From positions 130,020 to 180,459 of the forward strand of contig CANRVB010000003.1 of assembly GCA_947643165.1 (NCBI GenBank): 50,440 nt of DNA, in the 5' to 3' direction. Both the position numbers and the translations under genes were made by a program. The notes under the pieces were generated by a model that was not told where the DNA came from, did not search any database, and saw nothing but the letters and a program-made list of their open reading frames with translations. Shown in pieces: positions 39,872-47,133 of the stretch; positions within the stretch are counted from its first letter, which is position 1, and every line of letters begins with the position of its first letter. The stretch comes from an uncultured Porphyromonadaceae bacterium. GTDB taxonomy: Bacteria > Bacteroidota > Bacteroidia > Bacteroidales > Muribaculaceae.

Positions 39872-40294
39872 ATGGATATAAAACTGACTGAAATTGTTGA
39901 GGTTCCGGCCACGATGACCGAGGATCAGAATCGGGATAAGACCACGTGGCGTGACGGTTTGTGCGTAGCTCTCGATGAGGGGACACATATCACGCTGTAT
40001 CTGTGTCACCACTCGGTGTCTGTGCCGGACACACCGGCGGAGGATGGTGCGGAGGCGGCCATGCGCGACGCTGTTATGGCTTATCCGCTGCGCGTCGAAA
40101 AGCCGCTTACGCGTGATATGGCGATCAATGCCGCTGAAATGGCTGTCTATGGCCTTAAAAACGCTATGGAGGTGGCGAGCTTAAACGCTTCGCTGGCGCG
40201 TAAACATCGCGCGGATCCTGATGATCAGGAGGTGATCGAGCATGATCTTTTTATCAACTGGGTCAAAGCGGAATTAACAAACATCGGTGTATAA
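39872..40294 (+). CDS. Protein downstream of the DGR RT, function unknown
   Basis: 140 aa, acidic, not recognised. MDIKLTEIVEVPATMTEDQN leads a mixed domain, then a helical part (MAINAAEMAVYGLKNAMEVA, SLNASLARKHR) and an acidic segment. It starts 11 bases after the RT stop. Its length is near that of Avd proteins, but it lacks a four-helix basic pattern, so I do not call it Avd. Confidence 0.55.
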   Translation: MDIKLTEIVEVPATMTEDQNRDKTTWRDGLCVALDEGTHITLYLCHHSVSVPDTPAEDGAEAAMRDAVMAYPLRVEKPLTRDMAINAAEMAVYGLKNAMEVASLNASLARKHRADPDDQEVIEHDLFINWVKAELTNIGV

Positions 40295-40295
40295 A

Positions 40296-40646
40296 ATGGA
40301 CGTGATGGAGCTTGTGACGGTCGTAGGTACGATCGGTGGCCTGCAGGGCACTGTTGAGGTGATCAAGTGGTGGCGTGGCCGTAAGATGTCTGACCGCCGC
40401 GACGCAGCAGAGGTGATAGCCAATGAAAATGAAAATGACCGGAGGCAGATAGACTGGCTTGAAAACCGATTGGTGGAGCGTGATAAGAAGATTGATGCTA
40501 TCTACGCGGAGCTTCGCGCGGAACAGGCTGCGCATCTCGAAGACATCCACAAGCTCCATGAGGTTGAAATTAAGTTTGCCGAGGCGGAAATTAAAAAGTG
40601 CCATAAGCATGGATGCGTGGATAGGATTCCTCCAAGTGACTACTAA
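40296..40646 (+). CDS. Possible holin-type or membrane-associated coiled-coil protein
   Basis: 116 aa from ATG 40296. A short N-terminal hydrophobic stretch (MELVTVVGTIGGLQGTVEVI) is followed by a basic patch (WWRGRKMSDRRDA) and a long coiled coil (residues 45-100). Proteins of this layout are usual just before the endolysin in Bacteroides phages. The hydrophobic stretch is short, so a true holin function is uncertain. Confidence 0.55.
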   Translation: MDVMELVTVVGTIGGLQGTVEVIKWWRGRKMSDRRDAAEVIANENENDRRQIDWLENRLVERDKKIDAIYAELRAEQAAHLEDIHKLHEVEIKFAEAEIKKCHKHGCVDRIPPSDY

Positions 40647-40673
40647 TAACTAACAATCTAACTATTAAATATT

Positions 40674-41249
40674 ATGGCAAAATTTGAACTACTTATACCT
40701 CACTTACTCTATCGCGAAACTGGCCGTAAACCAATCAGCAACGACGCCGCTACGGCGTTTGCCGGATGCGCAGCCGTCGGCGTTGTTACCATCAAAGGCG
40801 ATCGCGGTGGACCGACATTTGTTGGGGTGACATTGCAGACCTTCACAGACTACTGCAAGCGAAAAGGCCTGCCGAAACCGACAGAAAAGACTCTCGGGCA
40901 AATGACTTACGAGACATGGCTTGACATCTCAAAATCCGGTTTTTGGGATCGCTGTAAAGGTGATCAGATAGCATTCCAGGCAACGGCGAACATGCTTGTC
41001 GATTGGTGTTACACAAGTGGTAGCTACGCGATAACCAATACGCAGAAGGCTCTCGGCCTCAAAGCCGATGGCGTGGTTGGCCCCAAAACCCTGGCCACGC
41101 TCAACTCCGCCACAACCGACGTCTTTAACAAGATCAAGGCTGCGAGAATCGCCTACTACCGCCGCATCGCCGTCGGTACAAACGCCCGTTTTCTCACAGG
41201 CTGGCTCAACCGCACCGAGGCCATAACACCTACAGGATGTAAGATATGA
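40674..41249 (+). CDS. Endolysin (GH108-like muramidase with PG-binding domain)
   Basis: 191 aa. N-terminus FELLIPHLLYRETG (candidate catalytic Glu at residue 15) and GDRGGPTFVGVTLQTF match the glycoside hydrolase 108 layout, where E and D-RGG belong to the active site. The stretch between the two is longer than the usual ten or so residues. NTQKALGLKADGVVGPKTLATLN and the following helix are the PG_binding_3 part. It cuts the host cell wall at lysis. It overlaps the next gene by 4 bases. Confidence 0.85.
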   Translation: MAKFELLIPHLLYRETGRKPISNDAATAFAGCAAVGVVTIKGDRGGPTFVGVTLQTFTDYCKRKGLPKPTEKTLGQMTYETWLDISKSGFWDRCKGDQIAFQATANMLVDWCYTSGSYAITNTQKALGLKADGVVGPKTLATLNSATTDVFNKIKAARIAYYRRIAVGTNARFLTGWLNRTEAITPTGCKI

Positions 41250-41758
41250 AAGCGATAATCACAGTGTTTTTGGCACTATTGGCTGTGGCCATTGCCGGGA
41301 TTTTCTACATGGGGTATGTGCAAAATACGCCTCATGAGGCGTTGCCTCCGGACACAATACGGATTGTTGATCCGCAGCCTACGCGCGTTGATACTGTGAC
41401 GCGGTTTGTCACCGTCCGGTTGCCGGTTGCCGTGGCCGCTGCTCCCGACGTGGATGACGGGAGCAAAACGGAGACGGTTGACACTCTGATAGCTGCGGCA
41501 ACTGAAAATCAAGACTCCGCTACGGTGGTTATCCCGATTGAACGAGTCATATATGAGGACAGCTTGCAACGCTATCGCGCAGTTGTCGAAGGCTACCTGC
41601 CACGATTGATAGAGTTGGAGCTATACCCGGATCAGATATACAAACCTCCCAAGCCTAAGCGTTGGCATGTTGGCCCTGCAATCGGCATCGGCTACGACGG
41701 CCACGGCGCCAAGCCCTTCATCGGCGTAACCCTCAGCTACTCACTTTGTAGCTTCTGA
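41246..41758 (+). CDS. DUF6808-like membrane-anchored lysis-region protein
   Basis: 170 aa. An N-terminal membrane helix (ITVFLALLAVAIAGIFYMGY) is followed by a periplasmic Pro/Thr/Val-rich stalk (IRIVDPQPTRVDTVTRFVTV) and a compact C-terminal beta domain (KRWHVGPAIGIGYDGHG, GVTLSYSLCSF). Bacteroidetes phages often encode such a protein right after the endolysin; spanin-like action is possible but unproven. It is the last gene before the terminator. Confidence 0.7.
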   Translation: MKAIITVFLALLAVAIAGIFYMGYVQNTPHEALPPDTIRIVDPQPTRVDTVTRFVTVRLPVAVAAAPDVDDGSKTETVDTLIAAATENQDSATVVIPIERVIYEDSLQRYRAVVEGYLPRLIELELYPDQIYKPPKPKRWHVGPAIGIGYDGHGAKPFIGVTLSYSLCSF

Positions 41759-41764
41759 TAAAAT

Positions 41765-41791
41765 AAAAGCCCGGCTGATCACCGGGCTTTT
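41765..41791. terminator. Strong bidirectional intrinsic terminator
   Basis: AAAAGCCCGG-CTGATCA-CCGGGCTTTT, a perfect 10-bp stem with A and T tracts on both sides. It separates the rightward late operon from the leftward accessory operon that ends at 41812. Confidence 0.93.
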
Positions 41792-41811
41792 AAACAGAAC
41801 TCAAATAGCGG

Positions 41812-42138
41812 TTAATTGAATGCCGATTTATCCATTGAGTCGCAATCGCGTTTGTAATATTCGATGACAGGATCAAGGACTTGAGCAATGATCTCATCTC
41901 GGCTATAATCAGATAGTAGAGGTGCGTGGTGAAGTGCAGCTACCATCTTTTCATCAAAGCCGTATCTATCGCGGTAAGTGAAGTGCTTGGAAATCACGTT
42001 TGGAGCAAGACATGTTTCGTTAGCCTCAAGAATCTCGACTACAGAGGCCGAGCGAATGTGCAGGATTACGTTTCGGCCATGCAGTGCGGGATCATCGAGA
42101 AATGCGAACTCAGGCAAGGTCAGATTGGTTGCTTTCAT
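41812..42138 (-). CDS. Partner protein of the XRE regulator, function unknown
   Basis: 108 aa. LPEFAFLDDPALHGRNVILH, then RSASVVEILEANETC and DEIIAQVLDPVIEYYKRDC. I have seen similar small proteins beside XRE regulators in Bacteroides, but cannot name the family. It starts 29 bases inside the end of the XRE gene, so the two are coupled. A toxin-antitoxin or regulator-effector pair is conceivable. Confidence 0.6.
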   Translation of the reverse strand: MKATNLTLPEFAFLDDPALHGRNVILHIRSASVVEILEANETCLAPNVISKHFTYRDRYGFDEKMVAALHHAPLLSDYSRDEIIAQVLDPVIEYYKRDCDSMDKSAFN

Positions 42139-42367
42139 GGATATCGGAGTAATTAAGAGGTATGTCTATTTTAAGAATGAAGCAAAGCGCTGTAATTGTA
42201 TCAAGCGTTATGTTTGCGCGGCCTCCTTCAATACGGGAGATTCTACCGCGCTCGACGCCGGACAGCTTCGATAGCTGATCTTGCGACATTCCGAGAGATT
42301 CACGAGCGCTCCGGACAGTCAATCCGAATAGTTTACGAGCATTACGGGTTAATTCAGTGTCAGTCAT
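42110..42367 (-). CDS. XRE-family HTH regulator
   Basis: 85 aa with a single clear Cro/CI-type HTH: FGLTVRSARESLGMSQDQLS, KLSGVERGRISRIEGGRANI, TLDTITALCFILKIDIPL. Second gene of a leftward three-gene operon. The 34-bp palindrome that overlaps the operon promoter is a natural candidate for its binding site, giving autoregulation. Confidence 0.9.
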   Translation of the reverse strand: MTDTELTRNARKLFGLTVRSARESLGMSQDQLSKLSGVERGRISRIEGGRANITLDTITALCFILKIDIPLNYSDIHESNQSDLA

Positions 42368-42382
42368 CAGACGAGCGGGATT

Positions 42383-42874
42383 TTATGGAATCGCCACAGC
42401 AATGGCGTAAGAATAAACGTCAAAATAATATTCCATCACTTCCTTTGGAAAACTCTGCTCGGGTACGTAAATTCCCTCTCCGTTGTTGCAAGCAAGCACT
42501 ATGCCTCCATCTTCGAGATTTTCTACGGCCTCGACGAGATCATTATATTTCTCCATGATATTCTGAGCTTCCTCATAGTCGGCTGCGTTTTCAAGGAAAG
42601 GATAAATCATTTCTTTGAAGATGTTGCTGTCTGACGGGAAAATATCGTAATCATCGCCAAACATAGCAGGTGTAAGATCAAAGGCTTTGCCTGCGAATCC
42701 CATGTTTTTCCAATGCTGGCCATCGCGCTTCTTGATCTCGACGACTTCACTATCTATCTGATTTGCAAAGTTCTCTGCGTCATCATAGGTTTCAAACCCG
42801 TAAACGAATCCGTCGGCTGCTTCAAGGTTGTTTTCTGCGATGTAGTTTTCTATGGCTTCACGAGAAATTTTCAT
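42383..42874 (-). CDS. Highly acidic accessory protein, function unknown
   Basis: 163 aa, rich in Asp and Glu throughout (ADGFVYGFETYDDAENFANQ, FGDDYDIFPSDSNIFKE, LENAADYEEAQNIMEKYNDL). First gene of the leftward operon, with its own promoter near the integrase, in the place where prophages keep accessory genes expressed in lysogens. High negative charge allows the idea of a DNA mimic such as an antirestriction protein, but there is no sequence match to ArdA that I can see. Confidence 0.6.
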   Translation of the reverse strand: MKISREAIENYIAENNLEAADGFVYGFETYDDAENFANQIDSEVVEIKKRDGQHWKNMGFAGKAFDLTPAMFGDDYDIFPSDSNIFKEMIYPFLENAADYEEAQNIMEKYNDLVEAVENLEDGGIVLACNNGEGIYVPEQSFPKEVMEYYFDVYSYAIAVAIP

Positions 42875-42935
42875 AATGTTGATCCGACTTTATACTGCTG
42901 GCGCCGCAGTTCAGTAGTGATTTTTGATTACACCA

Positions 42936-42966
42936 CAAAGGTACGATAAATATTTTAATTGTGCAA
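42936..42966 (-). promoter_or_regulatory. Promoter of the leftward accessory operon
   Basis: Minus strand: TTG (42966-42964), 20-nt spacer, TACCTTTG (42943-42936). The transcript would start near 42929 and give a 55-nt leader before the ATG at 42874. Confidence 0.7.
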
Positions 42967-42985
42967 TATATTACACAATTAAAAT
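42952..42985. promoter_or_regulatory. 34-bp operator-like palindrome
   Basis: ATTTTAATTGTG, ten bases, CACAATTAAAAT: perfect 12-bp arms. The TTG -33 box lies at its centre, so a bound protein would block polymerase. It also lies just behind the integrase stop codon region, so some role as a leftward terminator of the integrase transcript cannot be excluded, though there is little GC in the stem. Confidence 0.7.
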
Positions 42986-43011
42986 CTAATAAAATACATC
43001 ATTTCTACGAA

Positions 43012-44148
43012 TCATCCTTTAAATGATGCGTTGAGGGAGTCGTAAGCTGCTTCTACTGTCGAATTGATTATCTTTGCGTATTGCTGAGTGGTTTTGACGT
43101 CGGTATGGCCCATCATCTTTGCGAGCGTTTCGATCGGCACTCCATGATTGATAGCGAACACAGCGAATGTGTGCCTTGCCATATGGCTTGTCAGATTTTT
43201 ACCAAGACCTACCATATCGGCAACGACTTTAATGCGTAAATTATACTGCTGATTTGTCAATGTCGGCAGTTTCCACTTGTATTTCTTTAGAATCTCAACT
43301 GCTGGATCAAGCAGTACCAGGTAATAGTCTTCTCCAGTCTTCACGCGCCTGTCGAGTATTACATATTTGCCATTTCGGCTCACAGCGTCTTTGAAATCAA
43401 ATCGGCACAAATCGGCGTAGGCTAATCCGGTATAGCATTGGAAAAGGAAAAGATCTCTTACCTGATCGAACGTCTTACGCTTGATCACAGCGTCGCGAAG
43501 TCGCGTCACCTCATCATCGGTGAGATAGCGTCGTTTCTCAGACTTGCCGCGAGATACTGAAAACCGCGAATACGGATTATCCGTTATGATACCTCCTCTT
43601 ATCGCGTCGTTTATATATACCTTTAATATCTTATGGTGGGTATGAATTGAAACTTGCGAGGTGTAGCGCTCATGTAACCATGCGTCGTACTCTATGATTT
43701 TTTCATAGCTGAGATCGCTGAAATTTACGATCCTGCCAAATTCTGTAAGAACGCTTAGTGATGAGGTGTGATTCTTTACAGTATTCGGACGCAAACCCCG
43801 GTCAGCGATTCGCGCAGCTATGTAATCGAGAAAGGACTTATCTTCGCTGTGCTTCTTGTGGACCCTCATCGCTGCGATCGAGAATCCACCACGCTTTATT
43901 GATGTGTTTATGTAATCCTGCGCGTCGCGCAGAACTATTGCTATGCGCTCGTTCAATTCGAGCATGTCAAGTCTATTCTCGACCTGACATGTTGATTTAT
44001 TCCACTCGCGAGGCAGTACGCTCACGCCTACCGGTATGTAATACAGCTCTTTATTGTGATAAATGCGTATGTGGATTGAACCCGGCTTTGTTGGAGTCGA
44101 ACGGCCACGGTAGTCAAACACTACGGCTACTTTGGGTAATTCTGCCAT
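43012..44148 (-). CDS. int: Prophage integrase, Bacteroidetes tyrosine recombinase
   Basis: 378 aa from the ATG at 44148 (MAELPKVAVVFDYRGR, the usual start of this family); an in-frame ATG at 44199 would add 17 residues. An arm-binding domain (KPGSIHIRIYHNKELYYIPVG) and SAM-like domain precede the catalytic part: H and R of SHMARHTFAV, H of GHTDVKTTQQYA and its Tyr. At the first catalytic Arg the sequence reads TGLAYADL, as in IntDOT-like enzymes that lack this Arg. It lies next to attR and the 10-bp repeats, and integrates the phage into tRNA-Arg. Confidence 0.94.
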   Translation of the reverse strand: MAELPKVAVVFDYRGRSTPTKPGSIHIRIYHNKELYYIPVGVSVLPREWNKSTCQVENRLDMLELNERIAIVLRDAQDYINTSIKRGGFSIAAMRVHKKHSEDKSFLDYIAARIADRGLRPNTVKNHTSSLSVLTEFGRIVNFSDLSYEKIIEYDAWLHERYTSQVSIHTHHKILKVYINDAIRGGIITDNPYSRFSVSRGKSEKRRYLTDDEVTRLRDAVIKRKTFDQVRDLFLFQCYTGLAYADLCRFDFKDAVSRNGKYVILDRRVKTGEDYYLVLLDPAVEILKKYKWKLPTLTNQQYNLRIKVVADMVGLGKNLTSHMARHTFAVFAINHGVPIETLAKMMGHTDVKTTQQYAKIINSTVEAAYDSLNASFKG

Positions 44149-44210
44149 TTGGAGAGATTTGTGCTGTGGGTAAACGGTTTTGTTTGTTCGGGGAAACATG
44201 GAGTAAAAAA

Positions 44211-44240
44211 TAACGGTAAATAACGGTAAATAACAGTAAT
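44211..44240. repeat. Three 10-bp repeats, probable integrase arm sites
   Basis: TAACGGTAAA, TAACGGTAAA, TAACAGTAAT in perfect tandem, with a related TAAACGGTTT at 44171. They lie between the integrase gene and the att core, where arm-type binding sites of tyrosine integrases are found. They might also hold the int promoter region; no consensus promoter is seen. Confidence 0.6.
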
Positions 44241-44260
44241 TTTAGCTCCATTTTTCCTTT

Positions 44261-44306
44261 AAAGAAAAGTGGCGTAATCGGCAGTGTTTCAGCTTCTTAC
44301 GCCACT
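44261..44306 (-). terminator. Terminator of tRNA-Arg supplied by the phage
   Basis: Minus strand: AGTGGCGTAA, 19-nt loop, TTACGCCACT (perfect 10-bp stem) and TTTCTTT. It begins four bases past the att core, thus in phage DNA, and resembles the host hairpin at 3679-3729. Thus the phage brings a replacement terminator for the tRNA it interrupts. Confidence 0.82.
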
Positions 44307-44309
44307 ATA

Positions 44310-44328
44310 TTCAAGTATCCCCGTGGGG
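44310..44328 (-). repeat. attR core
   Basis: Identical to 3733-3751. It covers the last 13 bases of the tRNA-Arg gene (3' T-stem strand and acceptor strand) and six bases beyond, so the tRNA remains intact on this side. Confidence 0.92.
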
Positions 44329-44387
44329 AGTCGAACCCCAATCGTTGGAACCGGAATCCAAAATTCTATCCATTGAACTACGGAGAC
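44316..44387 (-). tRNA. tRNA-Arg(CCG)
   Basis: Cloverleaf read by hand on the minus strand: acceptor GTCTCCG/CGGGGAT (with two G-U pairs), D stem GTTC/GAAT, anticodon stem TTGGA/TCCAA with loop TTCCGGT (anticodon CCG), T arm TGGGG-TTCGACT-CCCCA, discriminator A. CCA is not encoded. It has its own promoter (44419-44449), and its 3' end is the attachment site. Confidence 0.95.
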
Positions 44388-44418
44388 GGGCAAATAGGTT
44401 TTTTGAATATTTCGGCCA

Positions 44419-44449
44419 CAAAATTAGTAAGTTTTTTGTAGCTTTGCAA
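44419..44449 (-). promoter_or_regulatory. Promoter of tRNA-Arg
   Basis: Minus strand: TTG (44449-44447), 20-nt spacer, TAATTTTG (44426-44419); start near 44412, 25 bases before the tRNA. On the plus strand TAGCTTTG (44439-44446) is a possible -7 box for ung, without a clear -33 box, so the two promoters would overlap. Confidence 0.7.
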
Positions 44450-44469
44450 ACATTCATCAATTGATTTTC

Positions 44470-45144
44470 ATGGAATCGGGAATAAATGTAAAAATAGAAG
44501 CCACATGGAAAGCGGCACTGGAAGCTGAATGGCAGAAGGATTACTTCAGAAGGCTGACAGATTTTGTGCGCACACAATACAGCACGGCCCAGGTGTTTCC
44601 ACCCGCGGGCAGGATATTCGCGGCATTTGACGCGTGTCCGTTCGACAAGACAAAGGTGGTTATACTTGGTCAGGATCCATATCATGACGTGGGTCAGGCG
44701 AACGGCTTATGCTTCTCGGTAGCACCGGGGGTAAAAATGCCTCCGTCGCTGGTAAATATTTTCAAAGAGGTATGCAGCGATACGGGTGCACCGATGCCTG
44801 CCAACGGCGATCTGACGCGCTGGGCGGAGCAGGGAGTGCTGCTACTGAACGCTACCCTCACAGTAGAGGCACACAGGCCGGCATCGCACCAGGGCAAGGG
44901 CTGGGAACAGCTGACGGATGCTGCCGTAAGACAGCTGTCAGCACAGCGTAGCGGCCTTGTATTCATGCTGTGGGGATCGTGGGCCATAAAGAAGGGTGAG
45001 CTTGTAGACAAGAGCAAGCACCTCGTGCTGACATCGCCACATCCGTCGCCACTGAGCGCATCGCGGGGATTTTTCGGCAACCATCATTTCACGCGTGCCA
45101 ACCAATATCTTGAACAACAGGGCAAGAGCGGTATAATCTGGTAG
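44470..45144 (+). CDS. ung: Uracil-DNA glycosylase
   Basis: Family 1 uracil-DNA glycosylase, 224 aa from ATG 44470, removes uracil from DNA. VVILGQDPYHDVGQANGLCF holds the water-activating Asp and uracil-binding residues, LLLNATLTVEAHRPASH follows, and HPSPLSASRGFFG is the DNA-intercalation loop with catalytic His. It is divergent from tRNA-Arg and directly abuts the next gene (start 45145). Confidence 0.96.
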   Translation: MESGINVKIEATWKAALEAEWQKDYFRRLTDFVRTQYSTAQVFPPAGRIFAAFDACPFDKTKVVILGQDPYHDVGQANGLCFSVAPGVKMPPSLVNIFKEVCSDTGAPMPANGDLTRWAEQGVLLLNATLTVEAHRPASHQGKGWEQLTDAAVRQLSAQRSGLVFMLWGSWAIKKGELVDKSKHLVLTSPHPSPLSASRGFFGNHHFTRANQYLEQQGKSGIIW

Positions 45145-46443
45145 ATGATCCGGGCAGGAAGGCTGACATATATAGCGATAGCGGTGGCCGCACAGCAGAT
45201 TGCGGCAAGCGGCGCCGTGCCCGTAAGGCAGACAATCCACTCCCCCGAATACAGGACGCTACTGGTGTATCCGGAGAACAGGCGATATGAGGCTCCGGTG
45301 ATACACGGGACGGGGAGCGATGAGCGGATAACGGTGAGTTTCGATCTGATGGGCGACGAGCGCCGGTATCTGCGCTACGAGCTGATACACTGTGACGAGA
45401 ACTGGGAGCCCGAGCGGCTGACCCCGGCCGAACTGACCCGAGGATTCAACGAGGGGCAGATAGAGGATGCAGAATACAGCCGCGGCACTGTGAGCCGATA
45501 TGTGAACTACAGGCTCCAAATACCCAACGAGGATGTGAGTCCGCTACTGTCGGGCAACTGGACGGTGAGGGTGTATGAGGAGGACCGACCGGAGACTACC
45601 GTGCTTGAGGCGAGGTTTATGATCGCGGAGGATGCGGTGGACATAACGGGACAGACAAGCGGACGGACGGACATCGACACGAACGCGGGGCATCAGCAGC
45701 TGGAAGTGACAGTGGACACGCATGGAAGCGGAGTGAGGGACATAGCGGGCGATATGCGGTTAGTGATAAGCCAGAACGGAAGGAGCGACAACTGCGTGAT
45801 GGTGAGTACTCCCCTGCGTATGGAGGGAAGCAAGGCGGTATATGCCCATGACAGCGACCTGATATTTGACGGTGGAAATGAGTACAGGCGCTTTGAAAGC
45901 GTGTCGCTGACGTACAGGGGGCTGCATGTGGCTGCTATTGGCACGACCACGGAAGGAGAGGAGAGAGAGAGTAGTGAGGGAGAGGAGACATATGTAGTGG
46001 AGCTTGAGCCTGACAGACCGAGGGCGGAGAGCGGATATGAGTATGACAGCACTCAGCAGGGCCGGTATACGATAGCGGCGGAAGATACTGACAATCCTGA
46101 CAGCGAGGGTGAATATGCACTGACGCTATTCGCTCTGGAGATGGATGAGGTTGACGGAGGGTCGGTATATGTAGAGGGTGACCTGACGGGGCGCCGCCTG
46201 GATGAGAGCTCGCGGATGATATACAACCGTGAGTCGGGGCGGTATGAACTGGGGCTAAGGCTGAAGCAGGGTTCGTATAATTACCAATATGTGACAGTGG
46301 GCCCGGGGGAAACAATGGGTAAAACCAAAATGACGGAAGGTGACAGCTACAGGACGCTGAATGAATACGGCATAGCGGTATACTACCGGCGTCAGGGTGA
46401 CAGATACACGCGGCTGCTTGGGTATGGAGTGATAAGGAATTAG
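45145..46443 (+). CDS. Type IX secretion plug protein (DUF5103)
   Basis: 432 aa, predicted exported (hydrophobic segment LTYIAIAVAAQQIAASGA at the start). HGTGSDERITVSFDLMGDER, RYLRYELIHCDENWEPERL, TRGFNEGQIEDAEYS and RTDIDTNAGHQQLEV are the DUF5103 pattern; members of this family close the SprA translocon of the type IX secretion system from the periplasm side. It adjoins ung without a gap, so they may share a transcript. The C-terminus carries a starch-binding-like beta domain (YVEGDLTGRRLDESSRM). Confidence 0.85.
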   Translation: MIRAGRLTYIAIAVAAQQIAASGAVPVRQTIHSPEYRTLLVYPENRRYEAPVIHGTGSDERITVSFDLMGDERRYLRYELIHCDENWEPERLTPAELTRGFNEGQIEDAEYSRGTVSRYVNYRLQIPNEDVSPLLSGNWTVRVYEEDRPETTVLEARFMIAEDAVDITGQTSGRTDIDTNAGHQQLEVTVDTHGSGVRDIAGDMRLVISQNGRSDNCVMVSTPLRMEGSKAVYAHDSDLIFDGGNEYRRFESVSLTYRGLHVAAIGTTTEGEERESSEGEETYVVELEPDRPRAESGYEYDSTQQGRYTIAAEDTDNPDSEGEYALTLFALEMDEVDGGSVYVEGDLTGRRLDESSRMIYNRESGRYELGLRLKQGSYNYQYVTVGPGETMGKTKMTEGDSYRTLNEYGIAVYYRRQGDRYTRLLGYGVIRN

Positions 46444-46500
46444 TGGAGAGCGGAGAGTGAAGAGAGGAGAGAGAGGACATAATGGAGAGAGAGAAGAGAC
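46444..46500 (+). repeat. Purine-only low-complexity spacer
   Basis: A run of GAGAG-type sequence between the plug protein and the DUF3109 gene, almost without pyrimidines. It may act as a purine-rich leader or simply be slippage-prone DNA. Confidence 0.55.
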
Positions 46501-46504
46501 AACA

Positions 46505-47110
46505 ATGAAAGAAACAACAGAAGAAGTAATGCTACAGATAGGAGACGCGCTGGTGTCGCTTGACCTGGCGGAAGAGTATTTTTGCTGTGACCTGGACGCA
46601 TGTCTGGGTGAATGCTGCATAGAGGGTGACGCGGGCGCACCGCTGACCCCGGATGAGGTAGGCAAACTGGAGGAGGCTCTGCCGATAGTGGAGGCAGACC
46701 TGGCTCCGAAGGCCCGGGCAGAGCTGAAGGAGAAGGGTGTGGCCTATATAGACGAGGAGGGCGATCTGGTTTCGACGATAGTAGACGGACGGGATTGTGC
46801 TTTCACGTGCTATGCGCCCGGGGGCAAGTGTCTGTGTGCGATAGACAAGGCATACAGAGAGGGCCGGAGCAAATGGCGGAAGCCTATGTCGTGCTACCTC
46901 TACCCGCTAAGGCTGACGGAATATCCGACATTTACGGCGGTGAACTATCACCGGTGGAAGATATGCAAGCCGGCAGTGAGCAACGGCCGCAAGCTGGGGG
47001 TGAGGCTGTATCAATTCATGAAGGAGCCGCTGACGGAGCGCTTCGGCGAGGAATGGTATGAGGAGCTATGCGCGGCCTGCGAGGCGTGGATAGCGGAAAA
47101 CGGCAAATAA
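46505..47110 (+). CDS. DUF3109 cysteine-rich protein
   Basis: 201 aa from ATG 46505. Cysteines in FCCDLDACLGECCIEGDAG (split by single residues), DCAFTCYAPGGKCLCAIDKA and MSCYLYPLRLTEYPTFTAVN are the DUF3109/YkgJ-like layout of putative zinc or iron-sulfur binding proteins. Cytoplasmic; its reaction is not known. It precedes the aldolase gene by 23 bases. Confidence 0.88.
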   Translation: MKETTEEVMLQIGDALVSLDLAEEYFCCDLDACLGECCIEGDAGAPLTPDEVGKLEEALPIVEADLAPKARAELKEKGVAYIDEEGDLVSTIVDGRDCAFTCYAPGGKCLCAIDKAYREGRSKWRKPMSCYLYPLRLTEYPTFTAVNYHRWKICKPAVSNGRKLGVRLYQFMKEPLTERFGEEWYEELCAACEAWIAENGK

Positions 47111-47133
47111 TCAAGATTAATAACCAAACCGAT

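Larger units (their letters stand above)
3733..44328. mobile_element. Complete siphovirus-type prophage integrated in tRNA-Arg
   Basis: The element is bounded by a perfect 19-bp direct repeat (TTCAAGTATCCCCGTGGGG) and contains integrase, regulatory switch, replication, packaging, HK97-type head, long non-contractile tail, DGR, lysis genes and an accessory operon in an order typical of temperate siphoviruses. No gene of the structural module looks broken, so it may be inducible. Bacteroidetes-type promoters occur inside it. Confidence 0.93.
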
